Shown here piece after piece: positions 33,532-42,716 of a stretch of 64,000 nucleotides of DNA. The DNA comes from Bin5 sp965204525 (GTDB lineage Bacteria > Chloroflexota > Anaerolineae > Caldilineales > Caldilineaceae): positions 2,480,001 to 2,544,000 of the forward strand of contig OZ241994.1 of the NCBI GenBank assembly GCA_965204525.1, written 5' to 3'. The notes under the pieces were generated by a model. The model had not been told where the DNA came from and made no database searches. It saw only the letters and a program-made list of their open reading frames with translations. Numbering within the stretch: the stretch's first letter is position 1; every line of letters begins with the position of its first letter. The translations under genes and the position numbers were made by a program.

Positions 33532-34923
33532 CTAACTGGAAACAAAATTGACGCCAAGCCGCTTGGCGCGTTCGGCGACTGAGGCGGTGGCGGCGCGGCT
33601 GATCTCCAGCTCGTCGACGCGGGTGGAGCGGCCGTGGCGGAGTACGACTTCGCCGTTGACCAGGACCGTGTCGACGCTTCCGGTGCCCATCGTCAGGGCG
33701 AGGAGGTGAACGGGGTTGTTGGCAGGGTAGGAGCCGGCGGCGCGTGGGGAGCGCACGACGATGTCGGCGCGTTTGCCCGGTTCGAGGCTACCGAGTTCTG
33801 CTTGGAGGCCGGCCGCGGCGGCGGCGTTTCTGGTTTGCATTTCGAGTAAGTCGGAGGGTGATACAGGATCGTCGCCTACTCGTGCGGCGAGATGTGCGGC
33901 CAGCATGAGCTCGGCGGGCGTACAGTCGAAGGCCCCGTCGACGCCGAGGGACACGGGTATGCCGCGGCGGTGGCGTGCGGCCATCCTGAAGTCGGCTGTG
34001 CGGGCGATGCCGAGTGAGAAGAAGGAGATTGGGGACCATACGACCTGGCAGCCGCTGTCCCGGATGGCGGCCTCTTCGTCGTCGTCGAGGAGGTTGGCAT
34101 GGACGATGACGGTGTTCTCGTCGAGGAGGCCGAGTTCGTGCAGGTGGACGAGCTGGCTGAGGCCGGTCACAGAGCGGTAGATTTCGCCTTCGCCGGGGGC
34201 GTAGCCGGCGTGCAGGTGGAGGGGGACGTTGTTGGCGCGGGCGCAAGCGTGGGCGGCCTGCAGGAGTTCGGGCGAGGCGGTGCCTACGCCGTATACGAAG
34301 ACGAAGCCGCGCACCAGTGCATCGGGATCCTGATTTCTGTGCAGTTCCGCGTCGAGGAGACGGAGCGCCCGGTTTCGGTCGACGGGGGCGCGGGCCATGA
34401 GACGGGGGCTTTCAAGGCCGGGCATGGCGGCGAGCGTCTCGCGGCGGTCCCAGAGGTAGGGCGGGGCGAAGAGCGCTCTCAAGCCGACACGTTCGACTGC
34501 TTCGGCGGCGGCGGCGGTTGAGAAGAGTGTGCCGGGCTCGATGAACATGGTGAAGCCGCTGTGCAGCATTTCGACGGCGGCCATGGCGGCGGCGTCCGCT
34601 TCATCGTGTTCGGTTACGTCGGCTTTCCAGTCGGCAAACTTGATTGTGGAAGCATCTACGTCGTGGATGTTGCCGAAGACCCCGCGGCAGGTGGTATGCA
34701 CGATGTGATTGTGGGCGTCGATGAAGCCGGGATGGACGATGGCGCCTGCAGCGTCGATCATCTGGCCTGCATCATATCTCCGGCGCAGTTCGGCGTCGGC
34801 GCCTACGTCCACAATGCGCGAGTCTGTGATGGCCACAGCGCCGGGGGTGTAGATGGTGCGCGCCGCGTCCATGGTGACTATCTGCCCGTTGCTGATGAGT
34901 AGATCGCAGGCGTTCTTGCTCAT
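33532..34923 (-). CDS. amidohydrolase of the cytosine-deaminase/chlorohydrolase (TRZ/ATZ) group
   Basis: This 463-residue metal-dependent hydrolase opens with a small beta domain (LLISNGQIVTMDAARTIYTPG) and then the barrel. Metal ligands are seen in FIDAHNHIVH, LHLHAGYAPGE, VIVHANLLDDDEE and GVDGAFDCTPAE. The C-terminus returns to the beta domain (GSLEPGKRADIVVRS, VDTVLVNGEVVLRHG). Family members deaminate or dechlorinate nitrogen heterocycles or S-adenosylhomocysteine-like nucleosides. The typical GTDG near the last Asp is GVDG here. It ends a five-gene minus-strand run, 4 bp after the P-loop gene. Confidence 0.9.
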   Translation of the reverse strand: MSKNACDLLISNGQIVTMDAARTIYTPGAVAITDSRIVDVGADAELRRRYDAGQMIDAAGAIVHPGFIDAHNHIVHTTCRGVFGNIHDVDASTIKFADWKADVTEHDEADAAAMAAVEMLHSGFTMFIEPGTLFSTAAAAEAVERVGLRALFAPPYLWDRRETLAAMPGLESPRLMARAPVDRNRALRLLDAELHRNQDPDALVRGFVFVYGVGTASPELLQAAHACARANNVPLHLHAGYAPGEGEIYRSVTGLSQLVHLHELGLLDENTVIVHANLLDDDEEAAIRDSGCQVVWSPISFFSLGIARTADFRMAARHRRGIPVSLGVDGAFDCTPAELMLAAHLAARVGDDPVSPSDLLEMQTRNAAAAAGLQAELGSLEPGKRADIVVRSPRAAGSYPANNPVHLLALTMGTGSVDTVLVNGEVVLRHGRSTRVDELEISRAATASVAERAKRLGVNFVSS

Positions 34924-34927
34924 TTGA

Positions 34928-35608
34928 CTAGCCGGCCTTTCCCTGCCGCAGCGCGAGCCGCAACAGTTCGCTTTCTGTCAAATAGGGCTGGACCCTGGCG
35001 GCGAACTCTGCCACGGACTCCGCTACCGTTGCAGTCGATGTGTTCAGCTTGAATTTCTGTCGTATCAACGAGTGTCCGTACTCTTCTTCGAAGCGCTGGA
35101 TGACGTGCTCGACATCCCCTGCGGGCACCACGGGATAGGGATGCGGGCTTTCCGCCATGCGCTTGCGGATCACATCGGGCGCGGCCTCCACCAGTATGAG
35201 GACGGCGTCGGGCCTGAACTGGAGGATTCGCTGTTCGAGCATGCGGGAGATCACTGTGCGGTCACCGTCCTGGCCGCGCCCGCCGTAGCCGTAGTACTTG
35301 GGCGCGTAGACCAGCTCCTCGAAGTAGAGACCGATGCCCATGAAATTTTCGTCGGAGCCGGACGCCCAGGGCGTGTGATAGTAGAGGTTGTGCCGCTGGA
35401 TCACCTCTGTCAGGCGGGGGCTGAGCTGCTGGAATGCGGCGATATCGTCGGGGGTAAGCTCGGGGCCGTGCGGCTTGGTATCGGGCAGCTTGTAATGATC
35501 GTGAATCAGTTTGAACTCGGTGCCCAGAGACTCTTTGGCCCATTCGTTGATGGCGTGGGCGAGGGTTGTGGTGCCCGCGTACTCGCAACCGATGAGAATC
35601 AGGTACAT
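34928..35608 (-). CDS. P-loop kinase-like protein with altered Walker A lysine
   Basis: This 226-residue protein resembles nucleoside/nucleotide-kinase-type P-loop enzymes. The N-terminal strand and loop are YLILIGCEYAGTTTLAHAIN. The Walker A frame GxxxxGKT reads GCEYAGTT, so the invariant Lys is Thr 13. A Walker B-like VLILVEAAPDVIRKRM and a lid-like Arg-rich part (GRGQDGDRTVISRMLEQR) are visible. Its specific substrate is unknown. It lies between the mannonate-dehydratase-like gene and the amidohydrolase, almost touching the latter, so it may phosphorylate or bind an intermediate of that pathway. Confidence 0.6.
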   Translation of the reverse strand: MYLILIGCEYAGTTTLAHAINEWAKESLGTEFKLIHDHYKLPDTKPHGPELTPDDIAAFQQLSPRLTEVIQRHNLYYHTPWASGSDENFMGIGLYFEELVYAPKYYGYGGRGQDGDRTVISRMLEQRILQFRPDAVLILVEAAPDVIRKRMAESPHPYPVVPAGDVEHVIQRFEEEYGHSLIRQKFKLNTSTATVAESVAEFAARVQPYLTESELLRLALRQGKAG

Positions 35609-35667
35609 GGTAGATTCCTCCGAAAGTGTCGTTGTCCAGACAGCTGGCAGTGTTGAGTGCGCCAGGT

Positions 35668-36681
35668 CTAGTTTATCCCGAGTGTCTGAAGAAGCCCTCT
35701 GATGTAGCCGACAGAGTAAAGGAGGCCGTGGTAGACTCGCTCACTATCATAGATGGTATGGGGGAAGTGGCCTGGGATGAGGGCGCCGGAAAAACCCACC
35801 TCTTTGAATGTTTTGAAAATCTCCAGAAAGTCACAGTCGGCCTCTTCGAGAAAGCATTCGCGGAAATCGGGGGCTGCGCCCTGAACGCCCTGGACGTGGC
35901 CGTAAACTATCTGCCCACGGCTGCCGAAACGGCGGATGGCGTCGTGGACGTCGACGTTCATGGCGGTCCAGTTGCCGAGGCAGAAGTTCAGGCCGCTTGC
36001 CGGGCTGTCGGCGATGTCCATGGCGCGCTGGAATCCGGACGGATTGCAGAACAGTCGCGGGATGCCGCCCAGCTTTTCCACGGGCGGGTCGTCAGGGTGG
36101 AGAGCCAGTCTGACGCCGGCTTCCTCGGCCACCGGGATGATGGCCTTGACGAAGTATTCGTAGTTGCTCCACATTTCCTCGTGACTGTACTCACGGTCGC
36201 GGAAGAGGGGACCCTGGTTGGCCAGCTCGAGTTCAAATCTGCTGACTTGGGCGTTGCCGCGACCGGGCGTAGTGAGCGAGGTTCGCCAAGAGTTACGTGT
36301 GACTCCCGGCTGATTCACCATCCAGTGGTAGCCATAGACCGGAATGCCGGCCCGGCCCATGTTGCGAATGGTCTCAGCGACATTGTCGATCTGCTGGTCG
36401 CGGCCGTCTTGTCCCAGTACGATCTTTTCATAGCACCAGTTGGGCAGAGGGTTTTCTATCGAGACGAGATTGAGGCCGGCGTCTTCGCACAGGGTGCGCG
36501 CCCAGAGCAGGGTTTGGAAATCCCAGAAGGCGCCGGGTTTGTCCGCTGCTTCGGGCGAGAAGCGTGTCCGGTATTCGGGATGGGAGGTGGAACTGAGGGC
36601 GACGTCAAGGATGTCGTACTGTTTCAGAAAGCCGAGGAAGTTTTCGTTGTCGGGCAGGGTTGCATATACGCAGATTCTCAT
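35668..36681 (-). CDS. mannonate-dehydratase (UxuA)-like TIM barrel
   Basis: The start at ATG 36681 has a GGAG ribosome site; an upstream ATG at 36699 is weaker. The product is 337 residues. Family-like motifs are IENPLPNW, VYGYHWMVNQP, RLALHPDDPPVEKLGGI, GLNFCLGNWTAM and VYGHVQGVQG, which carry the metal and substrate residues of mannonate dehydratase (D-mannonate to 2-keto-3-deoxygluconate). It is shorter than classical UxuA and diverged at the N-terminus. With an SDR and a 2-hydroxyacid dehydrogenase upstream, a hexuronate or related acid pathway is a reasonable guess. Confidence 0.82.
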   Translation of the reverse strand: MRICVYATLPDNENFLGFLKQYDILDVALSSTSHPEYRTRFSPEAADKPGAFWDFQTLLWARTLCEDAGLNLVSIENPLPNWCYEKIVLGQDGRDQQIDNVAETIRNMGRAGIPVYGYHWMVNQPGVTRNSWRTSLTTPGRGNAQVSRFELELANQGPLFRDREYSHEEMWSNYEYFVKAIIPVAEEAGVRLALHPDDPPVEKLGGIPRLFCNPSGFQRAMDIADSPASGLNFCLGNWTAMNVDVHDAIRRFGSRGQIVYGHVQGVQGAAPDFRECFLEEADCDFLEIFKTFKEVGFSGALIPGHFPHTIYDSERVYHGLLYSVGYIRGLLQTLGIN

Positions 36682-36792
36682 GTTCGGCTCCGGTTCCATT
36701 CAGGATGAAAGATGTGTAAGCGGTTCTTCGAAGGGCGCTACACGATGAACTGACGCTTGATGTCGGGACAGATACGCGCGACGACTTGGCTG

Positions 36793-37800
36793 CTACGGTA
36801 GACGGAAAACAAGCTCGGGTTGCGCGGTCTGCATCTTGGTCGGCGGCAGGCCGGCCAGCATCGTTTCCAAGTCATCGACGACCATGCGCCCGATGCTGTG
36901 CATATCCTGCCAGACGGTGCCAGCGCGATGGGCGGAGAGAATCGTGTTGGGGGCGGTGCGTATGGGATGACCGGCGGCAAGCGGCTCCTGCGGGAAGACG
37001 TCGATGGCGGCGCGGAAGCGGCCCTGATGAAGAAGGTCGGTGAGCGCGTCAAAGTCGACCGGGTGGGAGCGGCTGATGAGGACCAGGACGGCGTCGGACC
37101 TGATCAGCGAGAGCAGATCGCGATCGAGCATGGCCTTGTTCTCATTGGACGGAATGGCCAGCACGAAGATGACGCGTGATTCTGAAAGCAGTTCCTGGAG
37201 GCTGACAGGCGTGCAGCCGCGTTCGCTGATGAAGCTTTCGGGCAGCCAGGGATCGTAGACTTGAATCGGACAGCGGAAGGGGGCCAGCAGGGGCTTGAGA
37301 GATTGCGCCAGACCGCCAAAGCCGATGAAGCCGACGGGCTGGTCGTAGAGCGTGAAGGCGGTGCTATTGCTGGGGTAGAGGTAGACTTCCTCGCCGGCGG
37401 CGAAGTCGCGGTGTGCGCTGACGATGCCGCGGGCGGAGGCGATGGCCATGCCGAGCGCCATTTCGGCAACCATGGGGCCATAGGCGGGTGCACAACTCAG
37501 GACGCGGATGCCGCGGGTGAAGCAGGTCTCATAGTCCAGTTGATTGGGGCTGGGATGGCGGCCGCCGGTTTCCATAATTGCCCGCAGGTTGGGCATGTCG
37601 TCCAGTGATCCGGACTTCCAGGAGGTGGTTATGATGGCGTAGGCGTCCCTGCAGGCGCGGGCGAACTCGGACTCGGGAATGTTTTCGTCCTTGCCCCAAA
37701 TGACGTCGACCAGATCGTGGAGCCGTTCCTCATCCTGGCTGGACATAATCATATCAAGGGGACGGGGGAATGGATTCAGAATCACTTTTTGTTTGGGCAT
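36793..37800 (-). CDS. D-isomer-specific 2-hydroxyacid dehydrogenase
   Basis: This 335-residue NAD-dependent dehydrogenase has the nucleotide-binding motif GFIGFGGLAQSLKPLL followed by the acidic VYDPWL. The substrate side shows VLVLISRSHPVDFDAL (catalytic Arg region), DVFPQEPLAAGHPIR (Glu) and ILSAHRAGTVWQDM (catalytic His). The length is normal for phosphoglycerate/hydroxypyruvate-type dehydrogenases. It sits between the SDR and the mannonate-dehydratase-like gene on the same strand. It probably reduces or oxidises a sugar-acid intermediate. Confidence 0.88.
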   Translation of the reverse strand: MPKQKVILNPFPRPLDMIMSSQDEERLHDLVDVIWGKDENIPESEFARACRDAYAIITTSWKSGSLDDMPNLRAIMETGGRHPSPNQLDYETCFTRGIRVLSCAPAYGPMVAEMALGMAIASARGIVSAHRDFAAGEEVYLYPSNSTAFTLYDQPVGFIGFGGLAQSLKPLLAPFRCPIQVYDPWLPESFISERGCTPVSLQELLSESRVIFVLAIPSNENKAMLDRDLLSLIRSDAVLVLISRSHPVDFDALTDLLHQGRFRAAIDVFPQEPLAAGHPIRTAPNTILSAHRAGTVWQDMHSIGRMVVDDLETMLAGLPPTKMQTAQPELVFRLP

Positions 37801-38030
37801 TGAGCGAAATTCTCCGAGGTGGAATTATGGTGGGCCGCCAGTGCCCTATGGCGCGCCCTGCGCTGGCCTTTGCGCGAGAGATGGGAACTGCCGTAGACTA
37901 GCTAGAGTTTCGAAGCCGCTATCCTCCCTTTGGCGTCAAACCGGAGAACAGTCTCGTCGATGCGCTATTGGAAGAGGCCACCCCGGAAACAAGAGAGCTG
38001 TTGGGGATCGGAGGTTATCAGTAAACGTGT

Positions 38031-38786
38031 TCAGCCGCGGCCTACGTAAGGCATCTGATTGGCCATGACTGTCAGGGTAAGTACGTTGGTATCCAGAGGC
38101 AGACTGTCCATATAGAGGATCGTTTGGGCAACCCCGTCGGAGTCCATGTTCGGCTCGACCATTATGGAGCCGTTGGCCTGCGGAATGCCGGTACGCATGC
38201 GTTCGGTCATTTCGGTGGCGGCGTTACCGATATCGATCTGGCCGCAGCAGATGTTGTAGGCGCGCCCGTCCAGAGATGTGGATTTGGTCAGACCGGTAAT
38301 GGCGTGTTTGGTCGAAGTGTAGGGGGCGGAGTTGGGGCGGGGGGTATGGGCCGAAATCGATCCGTTGTTGATGATGCGGCCGCCCTGGGGCGACTGATTT
38401 TTCATGATTCGGAAGGCACGCTGCGAACAGAGGAAGACACCTGTCAGGTTCACGTCGACGACGGATTTCCAGTCTTCGTAGGAGATCTCGTCAAAATCGG
38501 CGCGCGGGGCGCCGCGGCCGGCGTTGTTGAACAGGAGGTCGAGGCGACCGAAGGCTTCGAGAGTGCGGTCGAACAGAGCATCTACCGCGGCAGGATCGGT
38601 CACGTCAGTTTGGACGACCAAGGCCCGCTCGCCGGCGCCGGATTCTGCGGCCGTTTCTTCCAGACGGTCGAGGCGACGCCCGGCCAGGGCGACGGAGTAA
38701 CCTTCCGCGAGCAGAAGCAGTGCAGTGCGTTTGCCGATGCCGGAACCGGCGCCGGTGATGATTGCGACTCTGCCGGAGGTGGTCAT
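38031..38786 (-). CDS. short-chain dehydrogenase/reductase
   Basis: This 251-residue classical SDR has cofactor motif ITGAGSGIGKRTA at residues 10-22, NNAG in LLFNNAGRG, the active-site Ser in NNGSISAH, and YTSTK (Tyr/Lys pair). The basic residue after the second strand (GRRLDRL) suggests NADP preference. A ribosome site AAAGGAG precedes the ATG. It is the first gene of the catabolic run and may catalyse the ketose/uronate reduction that feeds the dehydratase, but the substrate is unassigned. Confidence 0.9.
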   Translation of the reverse strand: MTTSGRVAIITGAGSGIGKRTALLLLAEGYSVALAGRRLDRLEETAAESGAGERALVVQTDVTDPAAVDALFDRTLEAFGRLDLLFNNAGRGAPRADFDEISYEDWKSVVDVNLTGVFLCSQRAFRIMKNQSPQGGRIINNGSISAHTPRPNSAPYTSTKHAITGLTKSTSLDGRAYNICCGQIDIGNAATEMTERMRTGIPQANGSIMVEPNMDSDGVAQTILYMDSLPLDTNVLTLTVMANQMPYVGRG

Positions 38787-39031
38787 ATTTGTGTGCTCCT
38801 TTGTAATCGTAGATAGTGGGTCACAGCCAGTGGATTTTGGAGGCAGCGGCGACTTTATCCTTAGTTGCCAGCCTCGACATGCCGTTGCGCACAGTCTATC
38901 ACGGCTGCAACCCTTTTCCTACTCATTGAAAGGGAGCGGCCCCGTTAAAGGAAGGGCCATGACAGGATGTAAGTACGACAGAAACATATACGAGATTCAC
39001 AGAACACCATTGACAAGGAGGAGTATCAGCG

Positions 39032-39805
39032 ATGAAGATTTTGCGCTACAGTGCCGACGATGCGGTTAGCTATGGCATTCTGGAAGAGGATGGCACGGTC
39101 CGCCAGTTGACGTCGTGTCCGTTCGATAGTCTGGAAGAGAGCGGCGAGACAACGCACGTGGACAACGTAAGGGTTCTGGCGCCGGTCGGGATGCCGCGGT
39201 TGATTGGGGTGGGGCTGAATTACCTGGCCCATGCCGAAGAGGGGGGCCAGACGCCGCCAGACCAGCCGATGCTTTTCATGCTGCCTTCGACTGCAATCCT
39301 CGACCCCGAGGAGCCGATCGTTTACCCGAAGCAGGGGCAGAACGTCCACTATGAGGGAGAATTGACGGTCGTCATCGGCAAGGAGGCGCGACGGGTGACG
39401 GAAGCGGAGGCGTTGGACTGTGTTCTGGGGTACACCTGCGGCAACGATGTCAGCGAGCGGGTGATCCAGGCGAATGAGATGGCCAACGGCTGCATGCTGA
39501 TCGGCAAGGGGTTTGATACGTTCAAACCGCTGGGTCCGTACATCGCCACCGGCCTGGATTCGACGAATCTTGAGCTGACAACGCGCCTGAACGGAGAGGT
39601 CAAGCAACACACGAACACAGATGACCTGATCTTTCCGGTGGCGGCGCTGATCGCTTATATCAGCGAGGCGATTACTCTGCTGCCGGGCGACGTGATCATG
39701 ACGGGTACGCCGTCGGGCGTGGGTCCGGTTCAGCCGGGCGATGTGGTCGAGATCGAGATTTCAGGGGTTGGCGTGCTGCGGAACCCGGTGGTGGCGGAGA
39801 CGTAA
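39032..39805 (+). CDS. fumarylacetoacetate hydrolase family protein
   Basis: This 257-residue FAH-fold protein has metal-binding residues in HYEGELTVVIGKEAR (two Glu) and YTCGNDVSERVIQ (Asp). Conserved GKGFDTFKPLGPYI and MTGTPSGVGPVQPGDVVEIEI complete the family signature. Relatives hydrolyse or decarboxylate 2,4-diketo acids, ureidoglycolate, or diketo-3-deoxy sugar acids. The last fits the adjacent, divergently oriented sugar-acid genes. Ribosome site AAGGAGGAG lies just upstream. The N-terminal small domain is present, so the length is complete. Confidence 0.92.
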   Translation: MKILRYSADDAVSYGILEEDGTVRQLTSCPFDSLEESGETTHVDNVRVLAPVGMPRLIGVGLNYLAHAEEGGQTPPDQPMLFMLPSTAILDPEEPIVYPKQGQNVHYEGELTVVIGKEARRVTEAEALDCVLGYTCGNDVSERVIQANEMANGCMLIGKGFDTFKPLGPYIATGLDSTNLELTTRLNGEVKQHTNTDDLIFPVAALIAYISEAITLLPGDVIMTGTPSGVGPVQPGDVVEIEISGVGVLRNPVVAET

Positions 39806-39828
39806 TCCGAGACAGGTGTGTTGTGACG

Positions 39829-40464
39829 TCACCGGGCTTCCCAGTTTGGCGGGAGGACGGGAAGTTTCCACCGTGACGGAGGACGCCAGGCGGCCCAGGC
39901 CTGGAGTTGCCGGCGGCGAGACGTTACACACTCGCCGGCGACGCGCCGCGCCTCCTGGTGGATCCGTTCCCCTTGGGAAAGCGTAAACAGGCCGAGCTCG
40001 ATGGCGACGGCGAGTTCGTCTTCGTCCTTCAGCCGCCATGAATTGAGGTCGGCGCTTATGACCGCGTCCAGGACATGGTCGGTTGTATCGAAGCCGATGG
40101 GAGTACGTTTGAGGGGGGATTCGGGATTGACTTTCCAGCCGACGTGGGTCCAGTCGGGGGCTGACCAGATTGTCCAGATAGAGGCGGCTTCGTCGGGCCT
40201 GGATGACCAGAGGTGGTGTTGCGCGGTCCACTCGTAGAGTTTACGTTGCCAGGTACCGGTTGCGGCGACGTGAAGGTGTTCATCGCGTGAGCAGTCTGGG
40301 CCAGCAAAGATAGTGCCGGGCGCGATGTAGAGGGAGACCAGGGCGTTGCTGTCTTCGATGATTGTCGCGGGAATCGCGGCCCATACGCCACCTGGCCACA
40401 TTTGGCGGAGTACGATGTGAGCACCTGAGGACCAGCAGTGGATGTGCGGTTTGTTTGCCGACAA
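39829..40464 (-). CDS. DUF402-domain protein
   Basis: This 211-residue protein has an N-terminal beta-rich half (IVEDSNALVSLYIAPGTIF-like pattern) and the DUF402 core from about residue 118: TPIGFDTTDHVLDAVI, SWRLKDEDELAVAIELGLF, ARRVAGE. Some DUF402 proteins are nucleoside di/triphosphate phosphatases or RNA-associated, with metal-binding Asp/Glu in this core. It converges on the FAH-family gene with 23 bp between stops. No operon partner is apparent. Confidence 0.8.
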   Translation of the reverse strand: MSANKPHIHCWSSGAHIVLRQMWPGGVWAAIPATIIEDSNALVSLYIAPGTIFAGPDCSRDEHLHVAATGTWQRKLYEWTAQHHLWSSRPDEAASIWTIWSAPDWTHVGWKVNPESPLKRTPIGFDTTDHVLDAVISADLNSWRLKDEDELAVAIELGLFTLSQGERIHQEARRVAGECVTSRRRQLQAWAAWRPPSRWKLPVLPPNWEAR

Positions 40465-40752
40465 GGTGCGTTCTCCGCTTGATGTGCTATTGCTTTTGCC
40501 AAGGCCTGGCCGTACGGACTCCGTGGCGTTTTCGGTCAGGAACGGGCCGGCTTGCTGGGTAGGCTCTGCAGGTTTCGATAGTAGATAACACCGGTCGGTT
40601 GGATTCGTTGCAGTGATCCACCGTCGGGTGGTTGAGGTTTGTTGCTGTCTGTTGAGGTTGTTTTGTTGGGGGCGTAGGGTTGGACGTTCGGAGACTGGTC
40701 TGGAAAGACGATCCTGACCCAGTTTTTCGATAAGTGAATGGAGCGGTCGGAT

Positions 40753-41670
40753 TCAGCCTTTCAGAGCGCCGGAGGTGAGGCCTTCGATGAACTGACGCTG
40801 GAACAGCACGTAAACCAGAATCATGGGCAAGATGATGATCGTAATTCCGGCTGCGATCAGAATATAGTCGGACTCGTAGCGCGTTTGGAAGTAGAGCAGG
40901 CCCAACGTCAAGGGGCGCAGGCTTTGTTTCTGAAGGTAGAGGAGAGGCAACAGGAAGGCGTTCCACGAGGCGATAAATTGAACAATGCCAAGCGTGGACA
41001 GGGCCGGTTTTGCCAGAGGAACCATGATGTGCCAAAAGACGCCAAAGTCACCGCAACCATCGATTTTGGCGGCGTCGATCAACTCGATTGGCAGACTCAT
41101 GAAAAAGGCGCGCATCAGGAAGATGCCAAAGGGGATGCCCAGTGCGATCATAGGGAGGACACCGGCCAGATAGGTAGTGAGCAGCCCGAGGTCGCGCAGT
41201 TGATAGTAGAGAGGGATCATGATGGCCTGGAACGGAATGATGATCCCGGCCAGGAAGAAGTAGAAGAGGACGTTACGGCCAACGAAATCGATCTTGGCCA
41301 GGGCGTAGCCGCCCAACGAACAGCAGATGAGGACGCCGACCACTGTTGGCAGGGTGATGATTACGGAATTCAGGAAGAATTCACCGAAGTGTCCTATGTC
41401 CCAGGCGGTTGCCAGGTTTTGCCATTGGGGAATTGTGGGGAGGGAGAAAGGAGAGTCGTAGAATTCTTTCTTTGTCTTTAGCGCGATGCCAACGATCCAA
41501 ACAAAGGGCATCAGGCTGATAACAGCGAAAAAGAGGAGAAGAATGTATTTGCCGATTTCCCGCAGGATGAGTCCGTATTTCGGCGAGGCGTAGCCAGACG
41601 TGGGTGCCGTGCGAACGATGGAATCGCCTGTTGTCTTGGCAGGGTCGCGTTGGACAGTATTTGCGCGCAT
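40753..41670 (-). CDS. carbohydrate ABC transporter permease, MalG type, operon 4
   Basis: The start at ATG 41670 gives a 305-residue permease with a cytoplasmic N-terminal tail. The open frame upstream overlaps the partner gene and is not used. It has a first membrane segment at YILLLFFAVISLMPFVWIVG, EAA loop IDAAKIDGCGDFGVFWHI, and C-terminus FIEGLTSGALKG. It starts 4 bp after its partner's stop, so translation may be coupled. No ATPase follows. Confidence 0.92.
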   Translation of the reverse strand: MRANTVQRDPAKTTGDSIVRTAPTSGYASPKYGLILREIGKYILLLFFAVISLMPFVWIVGIALKTKKEFYDSPFSLPTIPQWQNLATAWDIGHFGEFFLNSVIITLPTVVGVLICCSLGGYALAKIDFVGRNVLFYFFLAGIIIPFQAIMIPLYYQLRDLGLLTTYLAGVLPMIALGIPFGIFLMRAFFMSLPIELIDAAKIDGCGDFGVFWHIMVPLAKPALSTLGIVQFIASWNAFLLPLLYLQKQSLRPLTLGLLYFQTRYESDYILIAAGITIIILPMILVYVLFQRQFIEGLTSGALKG

Positions 41671-41674
41671 AGCT

Positions 41675-42622
41675 TCAGGTCTCCCCGCCCCGCTCACGCA
41701 GTCGAATAAACAGGACAGAGACGAGAAGAATAATGACGGTGAGGACAATTGAAAGCGCGGTGCCGTAGCCCACGAAGTTCTGCTGGAATGACTGCTTGAA
41801 GATATAGGTCGCCACAACTTCGGTGTGGTAACCTGGCCCGCCCGCTGTCATCACATAAACGAGATCGAAGACTTTGAAGCCCCCGATCAGTGAGAGGGAG
41901 ACCAGGAGTGTAATGACATGGCTCAGCTGGGGGATCGTCACGTAGATGAAGCGCTGCCACGCGTTGGCCCCGTCGATTTTGGCGGCGTCAACGAGATCCA
42001 TGTCCACATTCTGAAGCCCGGCAAGCAGAATCGTCATGTGGAAGCCGTAACCGGCCCAAGCTGCCACCATGATCAGCGAGAGCAGGGCGGTGTTCGGTTG
42101 GCCGAGCCAGCCCTGTGCCAGCATTTCGAGGCCGATTGCGCGCAGGAACTGGTTGAGCGCGCCGTACAAGGGGTTGTAGATAAGACCGAAGATGATGGCG
42201 ATGATGACTGTAGCAAGCACATAGGGCATGAAGAAAACGGTACGAAAAGCCGTTCGGCCGCGGGCGCCGTCCCAGAGCACGGTGGCCAGCAGCAGCCCTA
42301 TTGAAAGAGGGATGATGGTCTCGAGAACAATCCAGATAAGGTTGTGCAGCAGAGCCTGCTGCATTATGTCATCTGCCGAGAGCGCGCGTGTATAGTTTTG
42401 CAGGCCCACCCACTCTCTGACCGGATTGACGCCGTCCCAGCTGGTAAAGCTGAGGCCGATACTGCCGATGAGCGGATAGGCGACAAAGGTGATGTAGAGG
42501 ATAAGGGCTGGCGCGAGAAAGAGGAGGGCGGTCAGGTGTCGCCGCAGTATTCCCCGCCATCTGAGGTTCGGTGTTCTGCTACTTTGGAGATTGCGCGCGC
42601 CGGGAAGGGAAGATGTCCACAT
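41675..42622 (-). CDS. carbohydrate ABC transporter permease, MalF type, operon 4
   Basis: This 315-residue permease has a first segment at LTALLFLAPALILYITFVAYP, about six membrane helices, and EAA loop VDAAKIDGANAWQRFIYV. It follows the binding-protein gene of operon 4 across a junction of 94 bp holding a hairpin. It is translationally close to the MalG-type partner. Confidence 0.92.
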   Translation of the reverse strand: MWTSSLPGARNLQSSRTPNLRWRGILRRHLTALLFLAPALILYITFVAYPLIGSIGLSFTSWDGVNPVREWVGLQNYTRALSADDIMQQALLHNLIWIVLETIIPLSIGLLLATVLWDGARGRTAFRTVFFMPYVLATVIIAIIFGLIYNPLYGALNQFLRAIGLEMLAQGWLGQPNTALLSLIMVAAWAGYGFHMTILLAGLQNVDMDLVDAAKIDGANAWQRFIYVTIPQLSHVITLLVSLSLIGGFKVFDLVYVMTAGGPGYHTEVVATYIFKQSFQQNFVGYGTALSIVLTVIILLVSVLFIRLRERGGET

Positions 42623-42671
42623 TCTTATTGTCTCGATGGCAGGCGGCCGCTAACAGTCCTGCACCAGATAG

Positions 42672-42705
42672 GCGTCAGACCCGCGACGCGATGCGGGCCT
42701 GACGC
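42672..42705 (-). promoter_or_regulatory. intercistronic hairpin between binding-protein and permease genes, operon 4
   Basis: GCGTCAG and CCCGC (42672-42678, 42680-42684) pair with GCGGG and CTGACGC (42693-42697, 42699-42705). That gives 12 paired bases with one mismatch and an 8-nt loop. It begins 11 nt after the binding-protein stop. No T tract follows. Confidence 0.7.
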
Positions 42706-42716
42706 ATGCGGGCGTC

